Source: Erythrophleum ivorense (taxonomy: Eukaryota > Streptophyta > Magnoliopsida > Fabales > Fabaceae). Taken from it: 64,000 bases of DNA. The notes under the pieces were generated by a model. That model did no database searches and had not been told where the DNA came from. It saw nothing but the letters and a program-made list of their open reading frames with translations. A program made the position numbers and the translations under genes. The stretch lies in assembly GCA_026724425.1 (NCBI GenBank), contig JAIUCV010000023.1, positions 4,092,001 to 4,156,000 on the forward strand. The letters run 5' to 3'. Of the stretch, positions 34,601 to 47,268 are shown piece by piece (within the stretch, counting starts at the first letter, position 1; each line of letters begins with the position of its first letter).

Positions 34601-37600
34601 TGATGCTATACTTGGTTTCCTCAAATCTTCTCCTTCTTCTTAAAGTTCAGCCACAAAAACCCTCTTTTTAAGAAACTAAAACTACCAAGAAATAGGGTAT
34701 GGAATGGAGAACAAAGTCGGTGAAGGTAAAACCATAGAAAAAGAGCATGATTCCTTACCTAGATTACTCCTTCTTCTTCCTCTTTTTCCCTTCACTTGTG
34801 CCCCCTTCTTGATTTGTTTCAAAGCTGTTCTAAGTCGATTGTACAGGTGGGTGGACATGGCTAGCCTTATATGAGGTGAAAAGGGGTGTTTTATAAAAAT
34901 TGCAAAAATACCAATTATGTTCCGCAATTTCAATTGCTCCGTTTGGGCTCATATTAAATCCTTTTTAAAAATTATCTTTTCCATATGAAAACTTAGGTCC
35001 TCTATTTTATTAAAGACATTTAATTTCAATTTTATGGAATTTGGAACTATCCCAAATTGGTTAGTTAAAGTTTGGGTTAACTGATAGCCTAAATCGTACA
35101 CTAGAAGGGTTTTAGCCATTCTAAAGGTTCTTATAGTTTTTAAGGCATTTAAGAATCTTAGAGAACTCAATTTTACTATTTAAAACTCCCTTATTTGAGT
35201 TTCTAAGAGGTTACTCAAAATTACAATTTTGCCACTGATATGTCGGTGTCTTCGTTTAGACATTCTGACCCTAATTTCAGAACATCCCAAGTTTTGTAAC
35301 CTTATCTCTAAATGCTCTGGTTAATGTTTGACTTTTACTTATACTCAATTCATCCTACTTTAGGGTCCTTTTCTCATTATTTTGCCAATTTTGAATCAGT
35401 TTCAAAAGAATCGAATATTACATTGGAAGCTTAGAGGACTAAGATAACTTGGGAAGTTCTTAAAACCACTTTTCTCAAGAAGTATTTCCTAGATAGTGTA
35501 AAGAACGATAAAGAGATAGAGTTCTAATGACTAATTCGAAAAAATGTGACAATGGATTAGTACATGGTGAAGTTTGAGTCTTTGTAAAAAATTTTGTCAC
35601 ACTTGAAACAAAATCTTGATGAAGCCTGGGAAGTGAGAAAGTTCAAAGCAAGTTTGGGACCAAAGATCAGGGAAGCTATACTTTCCTTAGAGATTTGAGA
35701 TTTTGCTACCTTGGTAAACAAGTGTAAGGTCATTGAAAAACATTTGATAGAAATAGAGAAGTAAAAGAAGTAGTTTTAGAATAAAAGTAGGGTTAGAAGT
35801 GTCCAAAAGAAGAACTTTAAGCCTCAGTTTAATTCCATAAAAGGGAAACAAGTTATAAGGAACCCGATAACCACTATATATGCCAAGTGTGGTAAGATGC
35901 ATAAGAACAACCCCTCTTTTGTTGAGCAAAATGCTTGTTATACTTATGGAAAGCCAAAACATTTCTTGAAGGAATTCCTAGAAAATAAAGGAAATACACT
36001 AAAAGGGAAATAATTGACTTAAAAGTCTCCAACAAAGGGGAGAGTCTTTACTTTCAATAGTAAAGAAGTGGATAGGTCGCCCAATCTCATACAAGGCATA
36101 TATTTCATTAACAATTTTCCTTTACTTGCATTGTATGACACAAGAGCCACATACTTTTTCATAGTTATTGATAGTGTGAAGAGACTAGATTTGAATATTT
36201 CTAATCTACCTTTCGCATTGAATGTTTTCACTCCTACAAGAGAAAATTTTTTACTTTGATTATTTGCTAGAATTGTCCTATTCAAATTGAAAATAGTCCC
36301 TTAATTGCTTATTTTTGTTTGTTTACCTATTAGCAATATTGATATTATCTTTGGGATGGACTAGTTGACTAAAAATAGTATGACCATAGATTGCTCCATA
36401 AGATGGTGATGTTTTCACAGATCCTTAAATAAGAAATTTCTCACCTTATTGTTGACCCTGTAAGCATGGGAATTGATAGAGTGAGTATACAGTGTTGCTA
36501 CTTTAGTGTCCTTAGAATAAAAAGTCGAATCAAGATTAAGTAACATTTTAGTAGTGAATGAATATTCAAAAGTTTTCCCTCCTAAATGAGGAGTAGAATT
36601 TGCCATAAACTTAGTTTTAGGAATAAGACCAATCTTTATAGCACTCTATAGGAAGTCTCCCTTGGAATTGAAGGAACTTAAGGTCTAGATAGAAAATTTG
36701 TTTAAAAGTTTATTTGACATAGTGTTTCGCTATAAGGACCTCTTGTGTTACTAGTGCAAAAGAAGAATGGGAGCCTTAGACTATATATAGATGATAAGCA
36801 ACTAAATAAATTGACCATTAAGAATAAGTACCCACTTCTTAGAACAAATCTCAAAATGAACATTTGTCTTTTCTAAGAGTGACATTAGGTTAGGGTACCA
36901 CTAGATTAGAGTGACAACAGAAGACATACCCAAGACTCCTTTTAAGACTCGATATGAACACTACAAGTTTCTAGTAATGCTTCTTAGGTTAATCAATGCC
37001 CTCGCAGTGTTTATAGACTACATGAACATGATTTTTAGGCCTTACTTAGATCAATTCATAATAGTTTTTATAGATGATATCCTAGTCTACTCTAGGATAG
37101 AAGAAGAACATGAGGAACACCTTTGAATAATATTGCAAATACTCAAGGATAAAATTTGTCTGCCAAGTTCAAGGAATGTGAATTTTGACTAAGATAAGTA
37201 AAATTCTTAGGACATGTGATTTCATAAAAAGATGTATCTAGAGATCCTATAAAGATGAAAGTTATAATGGAATGGAATAAACCTCAATCAATTACAGAGA
37301 TTCAAAGTTTCTTAAGTTTAGTAAGTTGCTATTGGTGATTCATTCAATGATTTTCCTAGTTAGCTTTATCCCTAACCAAATAAACCTATAAGGGAATTTC
37401 TTTTATTTGGACTCCTGAGTGTGAGAGGAATTTTCAAACATTAAAAGAAAGGTTCACACCTTACCTATTTTGATAATCCTTAATCTGTAAGGGAATTTTT
37501 AGGTATATAATGACACTTCTAAAAGGGGTTTAAGGTGTGTACTATTGCAAAACAAAAGAGTAATAGCCTATGCCTCTAGACAACTTAGGCCACATGAAAA

Positions 37601-39407
37601 GAATTATCTCACTCATGATTTGGAGTTAAACATAGTAATGTTTGTTTTAAAAATTTGGTGACATTATCTATGTGAAAGCTAACTTTAAAGTTTTTAGTAG
37701 CTAAAAGAGCTTAATACTTTTTTGCCCAAAAAGAATTAAATATAAAGCAAAGGAGATTGATAGAATTGATTAAAGATTATGACTTTAAACATAGATAACA
37801 TCCAAGAAAAGCTAATGTAGTAACAGATGCCTTTAGGAGGAAATCCTTGCAACTGGGCAAGATGATGATAGAGGAACTTAGAATGCTAGAATACTTTAGA
37901 GACATCATAATTTCCATGATCATCTTACGTCATAGCTTACATTTAATTAAGCTCAAGATAGAGTGTGGCTTGAAATCCTAAATAAGGGGAGCCTAGGTAC
38001 TAGATTTATCCTTACAGAAGCAATTAGGATATTGTGAATTCTCAATAGCTTTTAATGGAACCATCCTATTTCAAGGAAAGGTATGTGTTTTGAATCAAGC
38101 TAAACTCAAGGGAATGTTTTTAGATAAGGCTCATAAAAGCATATATACCATTCATCTAGTTTCACCAAGGTGTATTTGGTCTTAAAATGATATATTAGTG
38201 ACTAAGAATGAAGAGAGAAATTGCTAACTATGTGGAAAAATGTCTTGTGTGTCAAAAGGTTAAGATACAATACTAGAAGCTTTCATGTTTGCTCCAACCT
38301 CTAAAGATCCTTGAATAGAAAGGGAAAATATTACCATGGATTTTATTATAAGATTACCTATGACTTAGACTGCTAAGGATACTATATGGGTAGTTATAGA
38401 TAGATTGACTAAGTTAGTTCACTTTTTTCCCATTAAGGCTAAGTACTGCTTAAATAAGCCAGCCTAGTTATATCTTCAAGTAATTATGAGATTGCATAGA
38501 GTTTCTTTTAACATAGTGTCAAATTAAGATCTTAAATTTATCTCTAGGTTTTGGGAAGTGTTACAAGAAGTTTTTGGCACCAAACTACATTTCTGTATGG
38601 CTTATCATCTTTATATAGATGGTCAGTTAAAATGAATGCTTCAAACTTCAAAAGACATGCAAAGAGCCTATACCTTAGACTAGAGAGAGAGTTGAGATAG
38701 ATATTTGTCATTAATGTGGTATGCTTACAACAATAATTTCCATACTAGTGTTAGAATGACACCTTATAAAGCCCTTTACAGTAGGAAGTTTAGGTCAACC
38801 TTTGTCAGTTTGAAGTTGGTGATAAGAGATAGATAGGACTAAAATTGGTGCAATAGACCTTTGAATGGCTTAAGTTAATCTTGGAAAGGATGCCTACTGC
38901 TTAAAGCAAGCAAAGGAATTACTCTAATAAAAGGAGAAGACCTTTAAAGTCTAAGGAGGGTGCATAAGTACTACAGGAATAGGCAAATCCCTTGAATCCA
39001 AAAAGTTAAACCTTAGATATATTAGATCTTTTTAAATTATCGAAAGGGTTAAACCTATTGCCTACCAAATTGCATTGCCACCTGGACTACCTAACTTTCA
39101 TCCTGTATTCCATGTATCTCAACTTTGAAGATATGCTTCTGATCCTTCACATGTCATGGAGGAAGAGTCAATGTAAGTTAAAGAGAATTTGTCTTACCAA
39201 CCAAAACCTATACAAATTATGGACACTGATAAGAAATATTTGAAGAATAAGATGATCTTCTTAGTTAAGGGAATTTGGGAAGGGCTGAACCTAAAGGAGG
39301 GCACGTTGGAAATAAAGGATAAAATCAAGGAAAAATATCTATAGCTATTCCAATATGGTAATTTTAATTTTGTGGGTGAAATTCCTAAATGGCTAGAATT
39401 TTCATGA
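31605..39407 (+). pseudogene. Ty3/gypsy gag-pol, Tekay/Del-like, stop-riddled and split
   Basis: Gag begins at the Met at 31605 (MASRKRSNF), runs to 32081, and resumes at 35423 after a nested LTR. A relic zinc knuckle, CYTYGKPKHF (35936-35965), has lost cysteines. Protease: LYDTRAT (36131-36151), where the active-site DTG became DTR. Reverse transcriptase: DIPKTPFKTRYEHY (from 36923) and VFIDDILVYS (37069-37098). RNase H: VIAYASRQLRPHEKNY (37562-37609). Integrase: EKCLVCQKVK zinc-finger end (about 38235-38264), WVVIDRLTKLVHFFPIK (about 38390-38440), DGQLK then a stop (38618-38635). C-terminal part with SHVMEEE and KEGTLEIKDKIKEKY up to a stop at 39405. The frame is kept over long runs but has many stops, so it is dead. 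The domain order PR-RT-RH-INT identifies Ty3/gypsy. Confidence 0.92.
32082..35422 (-). mobile_element. Solo LTR nested in gag, 3,341 bp, TSD TTGGA
   Basis: Left end TGTCATATG, right end GAATATTACA, flanked by TTGGA at 32077-32081 and 35423-35427. On the minus strand it starts TGTAATATTCG. No coding domains or internal LTR pair. Similar to the LTR fragment at 1-1013. Gag homology continues across it, so it inserted after the gypsy element. Confidence 0.9.
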
Positions 39408-40076
39408 ATTAATTGGAGTTTATTGTAATTAAGAAATTAAAAGAAATTATAAAATAAATACTTAAAAGTTTATTTCTTACAACTTTCAAGGTCAAAAATA
39501 TCCTAAAAATTTAAGAAAAATACTTAGGAAATAAAAATTTTTAGATGAAACTCTGAGGTTTAAACATAATTAATAAAATTTTAGGGCAAAATACCTCTAA
39601 ATTTGGAATAAATTGAAGGTACAATAATAATGAACTCAAAAAGTTAAAAATTTTGATTTATACTTTTCTATAAATGAAAATAATTTTTATACCTAATACA
39701 AACTAGATTCAAGTAAAATTTTATTTGTCTGTGGGTCAATTCACTAACTTCCTCACGAAGTTAGTATGAGGAAGTCAATAAATTAGAAAGTGCATAGAAA
39801 CTTGGAGGAGGGGATTTGTTTATGATTTGCAAGACAAATATGTACACTTAGTTATTTCATTCATTTGCTCCCTTCATTCCATCTATCAAAAATAGGAAGA
39901 AAAGAGAAGTGGAAGAGCGGGGAGAGAGAGAGAGAAAGAGATGAAAAAAGGAGGAGAAAAAGGAGTATGAAGCATATTTCTTTGGTCAAATATAAAGTAA
40001 GACATCTCTTGCCTTACTCAGTCTCATTATTCTTGTTGATCTTCTTTCTTTTCTCTTTAAATAGCTATTTCTCCTA
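39355..40076 (+). mobile_element. Truncated 3' LTR of the gypsy element
   Basis: Matches the 5' LTR (about 28060-28870) in the same order, including the AGTAAGACAT..CTTACT.AGTCTCATTATTCTT block and a GA-rich tract near 39922. Similarity stops near 40076 and does not resume, so most of the 3' LTR and the right-hand target duplication are lost. Confidence 0.75.
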
Positions 40077-41879
40077 CTAGCTTCTCTAATCTCTCCATCA
40101 CAAGGTAAGGATGGGTAAACAAGGACATAGAATGTACCAAGGCCTACATTAGGAAAGATGAATATAAGACATTCATTAAGGCCAAAAAAGATAAAAGCAC
40201 TTACATAAGAAACAATATACAACATACCACTAGATTTACCCCTACAATCTTTGCCTTTTTAGCCATTAAATGCTCCTTCAAGAACCCTCCTTTTACTAAT
40301 TGTCTGCCTTTATTAGAAAGAAGAAATTAATCTAGCAAAACCTTACAACATTTAACATGATTTGTCAAATCCTTGATTGCAACTGAGTAATTCCTTACAG
40401 TAGGAATCAGAGCTTTTGGAAATGGAATCGTTACATGAACTCCTACTTCCATTTATACATTAAGAAAGGATTGATGATAGCTCCCTCGATTCCATAATAA
40501 CTGTCCAAAGTTTTAGGACCACCTTTAAACATAGCTAGCAAAACCTAGTTTCTAGTAAAGATTAAAACCCCTTGCTTCTCTTATCCTCGCTACAATCTTC
40601 TACCAACAAAGCCTTCCTCTTCCTTGTACATGCATTTGAAGCATTATCCAAATTGATCATAGAATCAATATCTCTCATAACCTCTAGTGGCACCTTTCTA
40701 ACCATCCTTATTACTTTTATAGTAGATACCTTCTTAAAAATCCTCTTACCATTCAAAATAGGCAATACTAACTTTAAGATTTTTATCAACATATCTTTAC
40801 TACTTCAAATAGCTATAATAAAACAAAACCTATGGATATAAAGAGCCATAATAAAGCCATGAAAAATGAAAAATTCATAGTTAGAAAAATTTATACTCCT
40901 GTGACTACATAAAATGTCAAAATCAATAAATCTTGATCTTACATCTTTAGCTAGACTAGCAATTTCAACTCAAAGTTAGATAAATAAAACATATCTGCAC
41001 TAAAAACACCTACATAGTTAACCTTTCCAAAACTCACAAAACATTAACCACAAAAATAACCTACTAAAAGGTTTGAAAAGATTACCCAGTAACTCTAATA
41101 AAGTTAAAGGACTCAACCTATTACAAATTAGGAGCTCAAAATTAGTTACAACCTTGAACACATCGTCCAACCCTATTAATATAAGAAAGCCTTTGACAAA
41201 ATGATGAATCTTATCAAAATTTTCCTCCATTAACTTTATCTCATGGTGATGAACATATTACAAATGTTGGCATATTATTGACATTAAAAAAAATGGCAAA
41301 ACAAGAGACGCAAAACAAGAGACACGATAGATTTACCTTCACATAACAAATAGAGCCATAACACCCAACATATACTACATAGTTAGAGGGATGAATTGAC
41401 AAAAAGTCACCCCAATTAAAGTTATTATGATATAGAAATGCCTATCTAGTAGAAGGTGCAATCCTCTTTGTAGATCCTCCTATAGCATTAAAAAAGCTTC
41501 ATCCTTAATGTTGAGAACTCCCCAATGACCAAATGACATTTAGTGGAAAGTTATAACCCTTTCTAGATAAACAAAGATCCTCCTTCAACATATTGCTCTT
41601 GAAATCACTAAGGAAAGGAACGATCATTGCATTTGACAAGACCAACCTACATAGATATAGGTAGATAGATGTAGATGAAGCAATACGCAAGAAGACAAAA
41701 GATAAAGCGAGGAAACAGCGTAAAAACAAACAGAATTATAGCAAACAAGATTAAAAAAAAACTAGTGGTTGACCTTTCACACCTTTCAATTTCTTACATT
41801 CCATGGAGCACTCCATATAAATGTGAAGAATCATGTGAATGTAAAGCAAAAATGCTGATAGCATTAATTGCATGATAGC
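40077..41879. other. Unassigned DNA right of the broken gypsy element
   Basis: No gene recognised. Minus-strand frames at 40562-40792 (with KRKALLVEDCSEDKRSKGF) and 41018-41230 might be transposon debris, perhaps LINE ORF1-like, but I see no diagnostic motif. Confidence 0.4.
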
Positions 41880-42327
41880 TACGGCACATAGACTACTTAA
41901 AGCCCGCCTAGCTTGACACTTCACTAGTTTAGCTGCCTCCTAGCTAAAAGAGTTTAAATGCGCCTAACCCAATCTAGCCTAATTCTAAAAGGCCTCATTC
42001 AATGAACTAACACAATAAGTTGTCTAAATTGTTTTGAATATAATGGCTTTAGCATGTTAAGCCACCTAATTAGACAACTTCTATGGTTCCACTAAGCAAC
42101 TTGTCTTGCTATCATTATCAGCTCATTACCCCTCAAACTTGCAAATAGAAACCTCTACAACCACACTAATAGAGGAGCATTTTCATAATCATCTTTACCA
42201 TTGGGCTCACACTCCATAAGCAATCATCTTAGACTTCATTAAAGCTATGAATTATAGTCATTACATTGTCTAGTCATTGTATTACTAGTTTTTTATACTT
42301 TTTGATACAAGTTATGTTTCTTTATCA

Positions 42328-42371
<44 letters not shown>

Positions 42372-42470
42372 ACACCCACACCCACCCACCCCTTTATTAT
42401 GAGATTATTCCATCTTGTCCACCATCACAATCATCTCAGCAGCTCTCATCCAATAAAAAACAATATTATG
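41880..42470 (+). repeat. Dispersed repeat, copy B, with (CT)n tract
   Basis: Diverged direct copy of 25791-26340. It contains a (TC)n microsatellite at 42331-42367 followed by CACCCACACCCACACCC where copy A has an interrupted TCTC-rich stretch. Confidence 0.7.
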
Positions 42471-45129
42471 TAAATTGTTTTCTTTTAGTAATTAGAAAGT
42501 TTTTGTCAATTTTCACAAAATTGACATGATTATAATGTTTTAATAGATTATGAGTTATAGGCCCTACAATACATGTTAAAATATTACTATTATATGAAAA
42601 ATGATTGTATAAATAATTTAAATATATAAAGTATAAAAATGATATAATCTAAATTTGCATATTATTTTGTTTATAATGGTGATATCTACATATATTCCTT
42701 TTTGTTTTTTCACAATTATGTAGTTATCGATGCATGATTTAAATTTTAGAGTATTTTCTTTTTTAATTGATTTGCTAGGTGCTAAAGGTGTTTATGAATA
42801 TCTAGTTTTATGTTGTAATATAAATGAAGAATTGAAAATATATAATAAAAATGATAATAAGCTTATAGTAGTTAATGTACAAAAATAACATGTAGAAAAT
42901 TTTTTAACTTAGAAGGTTGTGAAAAATATTTATGATGATCACATTTTTTTGGGTATATTGTTGCAATGGTGGATTAATCTCTCCTATTAAGATCTTCAAC
43001 CCTTCTAGATATGTCACTTTAGAATTGCAACTTATAGTTGTCTATGACTTAACTAATTTTGGTAGATAATGAAACTTTGACACAATAGTAGGATCAATAA
43101 CCATATCTACAATATACTAATCATGTTACTTATGCTTCCGGCTATATGATGAACTATGCTGATCTACTATGTGTTTGGATTGCCTACTCGTCGCCTCCTT
43201 TTTTCCAAAACACACTATTTTGGTGCATGGATCTTGGCCCTTCGTGTCATCCTATGATGATGCATGCAACATGCATCCTTGATAAGAAAAATAGGGTGTT
43301 TAATGCTACAAAAATCCCCCAAACACTATGTACAAGTCCTTATCTTCTTTAGTCCATTCCCATATCTCTAGCATGAAGTTTCAATGCTTTGATCTCTTAA
43401 GGGCAAATCTGCGAGCTCAACATTCTTTATAAGGCATGATAATTGCATATATTTTCTTGCCATACCCATTCTTTGCATATACATGTACAATTAGTAAGCT
43501 TATGAACAGGGACTCATTTGATCAGGATATGGATCATTCGGAACTTTTTTATTTTTGCAGTTTATTATTTAATTAGGATGTGGGTCAAGATGAGGGTTTT
43601 CTTTCTATAGATGTCATTACTCTTCATCTATCACTATTGGTGATTATGTTATATGTGTAATGGTCACTAATTTTTAGACTTAAAATAAAACATATCTAAT
43701 TTTTAGATGCAGAGAACTATGACTCAAATCAAATTTTGTAAAACAAGCAAGTTCCTAAATAGACATTGAGGGAGCATTATGGGAAGAAATTGATGATGAT
43801 GAAACCATTTAGAGTGACTATTTTTTAGTTATAGTTAATGCTTGAATATGTCCTTTTTCTTTTTTATGGATCTATTTTTTGATTATTGATTAAGTGGTTT
43901 TATATAAAGATGACTATATACAATTCTCGGCCATGTGTATTCTATTTTATTAAGGCAATTTCCATGAAAGTTGAAATTTCTTGTTAGGAAATATGGATTG
44001 AGCCTTTTATAATACATGCAAGTTTCTTGATTATTGTAGGTTGCTCTTTTTCATGAAGGTGGAAATTTGCTTTATTAATCACAACTTACTACAAGATTAT
44101 GATAAATGGAAGCTATAACAATATGATTCAACTATATGATTATTGTAGTTCAATATGGATTGCACCTCTTATAATACATGCAAGTTTCTTGATTATTGTA
44201 GGTTGGTCTTCTCATGAGGGTGGAAATCTGCTTTATTAATCATAACTTACTATAAGATTAGGATCAATGGAAGATGCAACAACATGATTCAACAAGAAGA
44301 TTGTACTCAACTATATTGTACTAAACAATTTGAGTTGCATGAAGCATGAAGCAAGTTACAAGGAGAGCATCTTCCAAAAAACAAGATTAAGAAAAAGACA
44401 AGAGATAAGCATTAACAAAGCAATTTCTTAAGATGTAATTGTGCTTTTACCAAAAAAGAAAAGCATCAACAAAGCAGTTGCCTTCTTCTTTAAATGTTGC
44501 ATCAACTTCTTCAAAAGGGCTTGTCATGTCATTGATTGTATCCTTTCGAGAAAAGCAAGAAATATAGTTTAGTGCTAGTAAATAGGGACTTGTACACTGA
44601 CCAAATAAACTTGTTGACTTGTATTATAGTTTCAATGCAATGAATAGACCCTTGTACTCAATTTAAGTTGCACTGAAAAGTCTAATGTACATAAATAGAT
44701 TGATTTCAATAAAATTCCATATTTCATTTTCATTCTTTCAAATTATTTATTGCATACTTAGATGTGCTTATTTAGTTGTGTTCCATGTGAAATATCTCAA
44801 CTAAACTCCAATGCTTTAAGTGATGGCATGGTGGCACCTATATTGCAAAATAACACTAATCACAATATAATCACTTATTAACAAGAATGAAGCTTTAAGT
44901 ATTAAAAGACCTAACTTCTCTTACCAACAACATCTTAGCAAAAGTAAGATCATTTTTAGTTGTTTAAGAGTATGCATATGGTGCTAGAGGTCTAAATGGC
45001 GATTGAGATGCAAATGGAGGTGCATATGATACATGAGGTATGACGTTAGAGGTGCTTGCTTATATCTGAATGGCCTAAAAGAGAAAGGTAACATTAAGAT
45101 TTTGTAAACACTAATCATAAAAGAGAGAC
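42471..45129. other. Non-coding DNA
   Basis: No gene recognised. AT-rich to about 42950, then mixed sequence without an identifiable domain. It includes the 162-bp duplication listed next. It could be the 3' side of the FAR1/MULE-like element. Confidence 0.45.
43991..44314 (+). repeat. 162-bp tandem duplication
   Basis: ATATGGATTG..CC.TTTATAATACATGCAAG at 43991 recurs at 44153 with the whole following unit (TTTCTTGATTATTGTAGGTTG, GGTGGAAAT.TGCTTTATTAATCA). Copies differ at several positions. Confidence 0.85.
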
Positions 45130-46895
45130 ATACACATATGATCATACCATACATTGGTTTCTTTGTGAATTTTGGTTTAGTGAAGTAGTCTATCTTCTAC
45201 CCTTCATTGGATGCTCTACCCAATTTATGCATTGTTTCTTCCTCTGTATGCCATCTCTCTTCTTGAATCTTTTGCCATTGGTGGTGTTAGTGGTTGGACT
45301 CTTTCACCTCAAACGTAGCTTAGTTGCTTGCTTGCTTAGCTTTATAATCATTGAGAATACTTATGGATAATCAACCACCTTGGTTGCTAGTCTTATCATC
45401 ATAAGACAAAATTACCTATACCACTATGTGCTTTCTTGCCTAAGATTTGCTTGGACCTCATTTCTTCTACTATCATATATGACACCGCTTCTTGCTTTTT
45501 TGTCCATCTCTTAATGATATATTGCTCAGAGTGTTCTTTTCACATTCCTCACATCATATTCTTTTAAAGCATGGCAACATAGTATTCCATGAGTTTCAAA
45601 CTTTTCATAGCCACATGAAATTGCCCTGTTACATGCATCAAATTGAACTCTCCATTCTCCTTCATTGTCAACTATAGTAACAAAATAGTCAAATAACAAA
45701 ACTCTCTCACTCTTGTATTTGATACAAATAGCTACACATAGGTCCCACTGTTCTTGGAACAGATCAATGATAGAGTTTGTGTAAACCTTAGAAAGTTGTT
45801 GAAGCATAAAGGAACTTTGCACAATTAATTGAGGCATTTTTCCCTATGAATCAAACTCATGCTTTAGCTCATTATACCTCCTTCCCTCTACAACTCATTT
45901 GAAATGCTTGAAAAATTGATTGATATCCAAGTATGGTCTCATAATACTCTTTATATGTGCATTTAAACTTTCACTTAACTTTGTACTCCACATACTGAGT
46001 GTGAAAGCATTCTTCATTTAACACCACACCTACTTATCCTTTATTCTATAATTAAGGTCAACCATGTGCTGTCATGCACATTAGAAGTGGAAAGCAATTA
46101 GCTTCATGCTTCCTTAAATTGACACTCTTCTTCACATTGAAACATGCACTTCTTAAAATTAGTAAGAGAATTTGATCCACCCTTTATCAAGTTTCCCATA
46201 TATGTTGTGTCCATTGATACTGCATCACAAAAATAGACATAATCAAGCAACATAATAATATAAGCCTAGAAAGAATTTGTAACATGTTCTACCATATCCA
46301 TCTAGTAGGAATGTTAAAATGATGGATTTGCTACTATCTATTCTTGGAAGTAGCACAATAGACATCTAACTTCTCTATACACAATGCTTCTTTATCTTGT
46401 AGTCTTCAAGTAATTTTTAGCATTTAACTATGTGTAGCCAAGATTAGCTCTACCTTTAGCACACATTGCCATAAGCTCAAAAGATGATTTTCATGAAAAC
46501 TTAGAATCCTTAGATAAATTGATTTTGTAGGCCTAAAATTCAGTTAATTTATATTGGAACACTAACATGTGGACAGTTTCTGGATGATAAAATGGATGAT
46601 TATGCTCTTCAACAAGTGCATTAATTCTATATTTTCCACCCACCCGTGTAATAGACATTCTTGCATTATAATTAGTCCTAGTCTCAGGTTGATGCGTCTT
46701 AAACTCCTTTATGTCTTATTTTCGCAACCCCTCTTTAGAATAAACATCTTTCTATGCTATTATTTCCCTATCATTCCTACTCTTGGTAAAAGTATGTTTC
46801 CTCACCCTAAATCCAATTTGACTTGCATAAGCAACCCAAAACTTTCATGTTTCTTCTAGGTTGTTAAATTGTAAACCTAATTTATGAGTCAATTC
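45130..46895 (-). pseudogene. FAR1/FHY3-like (MULE transposase-derived) sequence
   Basis: FAR1 proteins are transcription factors derived from Mutator-like transposases; closely similar proteins are still encoded by some MULEs. Read on the minus strand in order: an N-terminal FAR1 DNA-binding-like part (YASQIGFRVRK near 46820; YSKEGLRK; ETRTNYNARM; GKYRINALVEEHNHPF near 46610), a MULE-domain part (AVSMDTTYMGN near 46210; FKKCMFQCEEECQFKEA near 46120; SESLNAHIKS near 45970; RYNELKHEFDS near 45860), and a SWIM-type zinc finger (CGYEKFETHGILCCHAL, about 45565-45615) in which the second Cys is Tyr. C-terminal traces reach about 45130. About ten stops fall in the first ~190 codons with no obvious frameshift there. 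The right edge is 370 bp from a solo LTR. Host-gene pseudogene or dead MULE: not decidable here. Confidence 0.85.
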
Positions 46896-47263
46896 ACCCC
46901 CCATATGATGCTCCAGAAAGAAAAAAAAAGGTTGACAAGGTTACTTAAATTTTTGTTTTGAAAAGATAGCAAAATGGAGCCCAACAAAAAACTTAACATA
47001 TACTTGACCATGCAATAGGGCAAACACCACGAGAAGTGATAATGTATTAAAATAATCACCATTTCAATAAAGCAATGAGTTGAACAAGGTACTAAAATAA
47101 AATACAAAGCTTTGCATTTCATAAGATTCAAAGCTCTAAAATTTGCAAAATATGAACTTTGAATTTGTTTACTATAGCTTTTCTACATCATTTATACATA
47201 AATAATATAGAGTTTTGCAAAATACAAAATTGATGATATGATTTACACTTTGCAAACTATATA
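46896..47263. other. Short non-coding gap
   Basis: AT-rich, no gene recognised, up to the TATGT target duplication (47264-47268). Confidence 0.6.
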
Positions 47264-47268
47264 TATGT

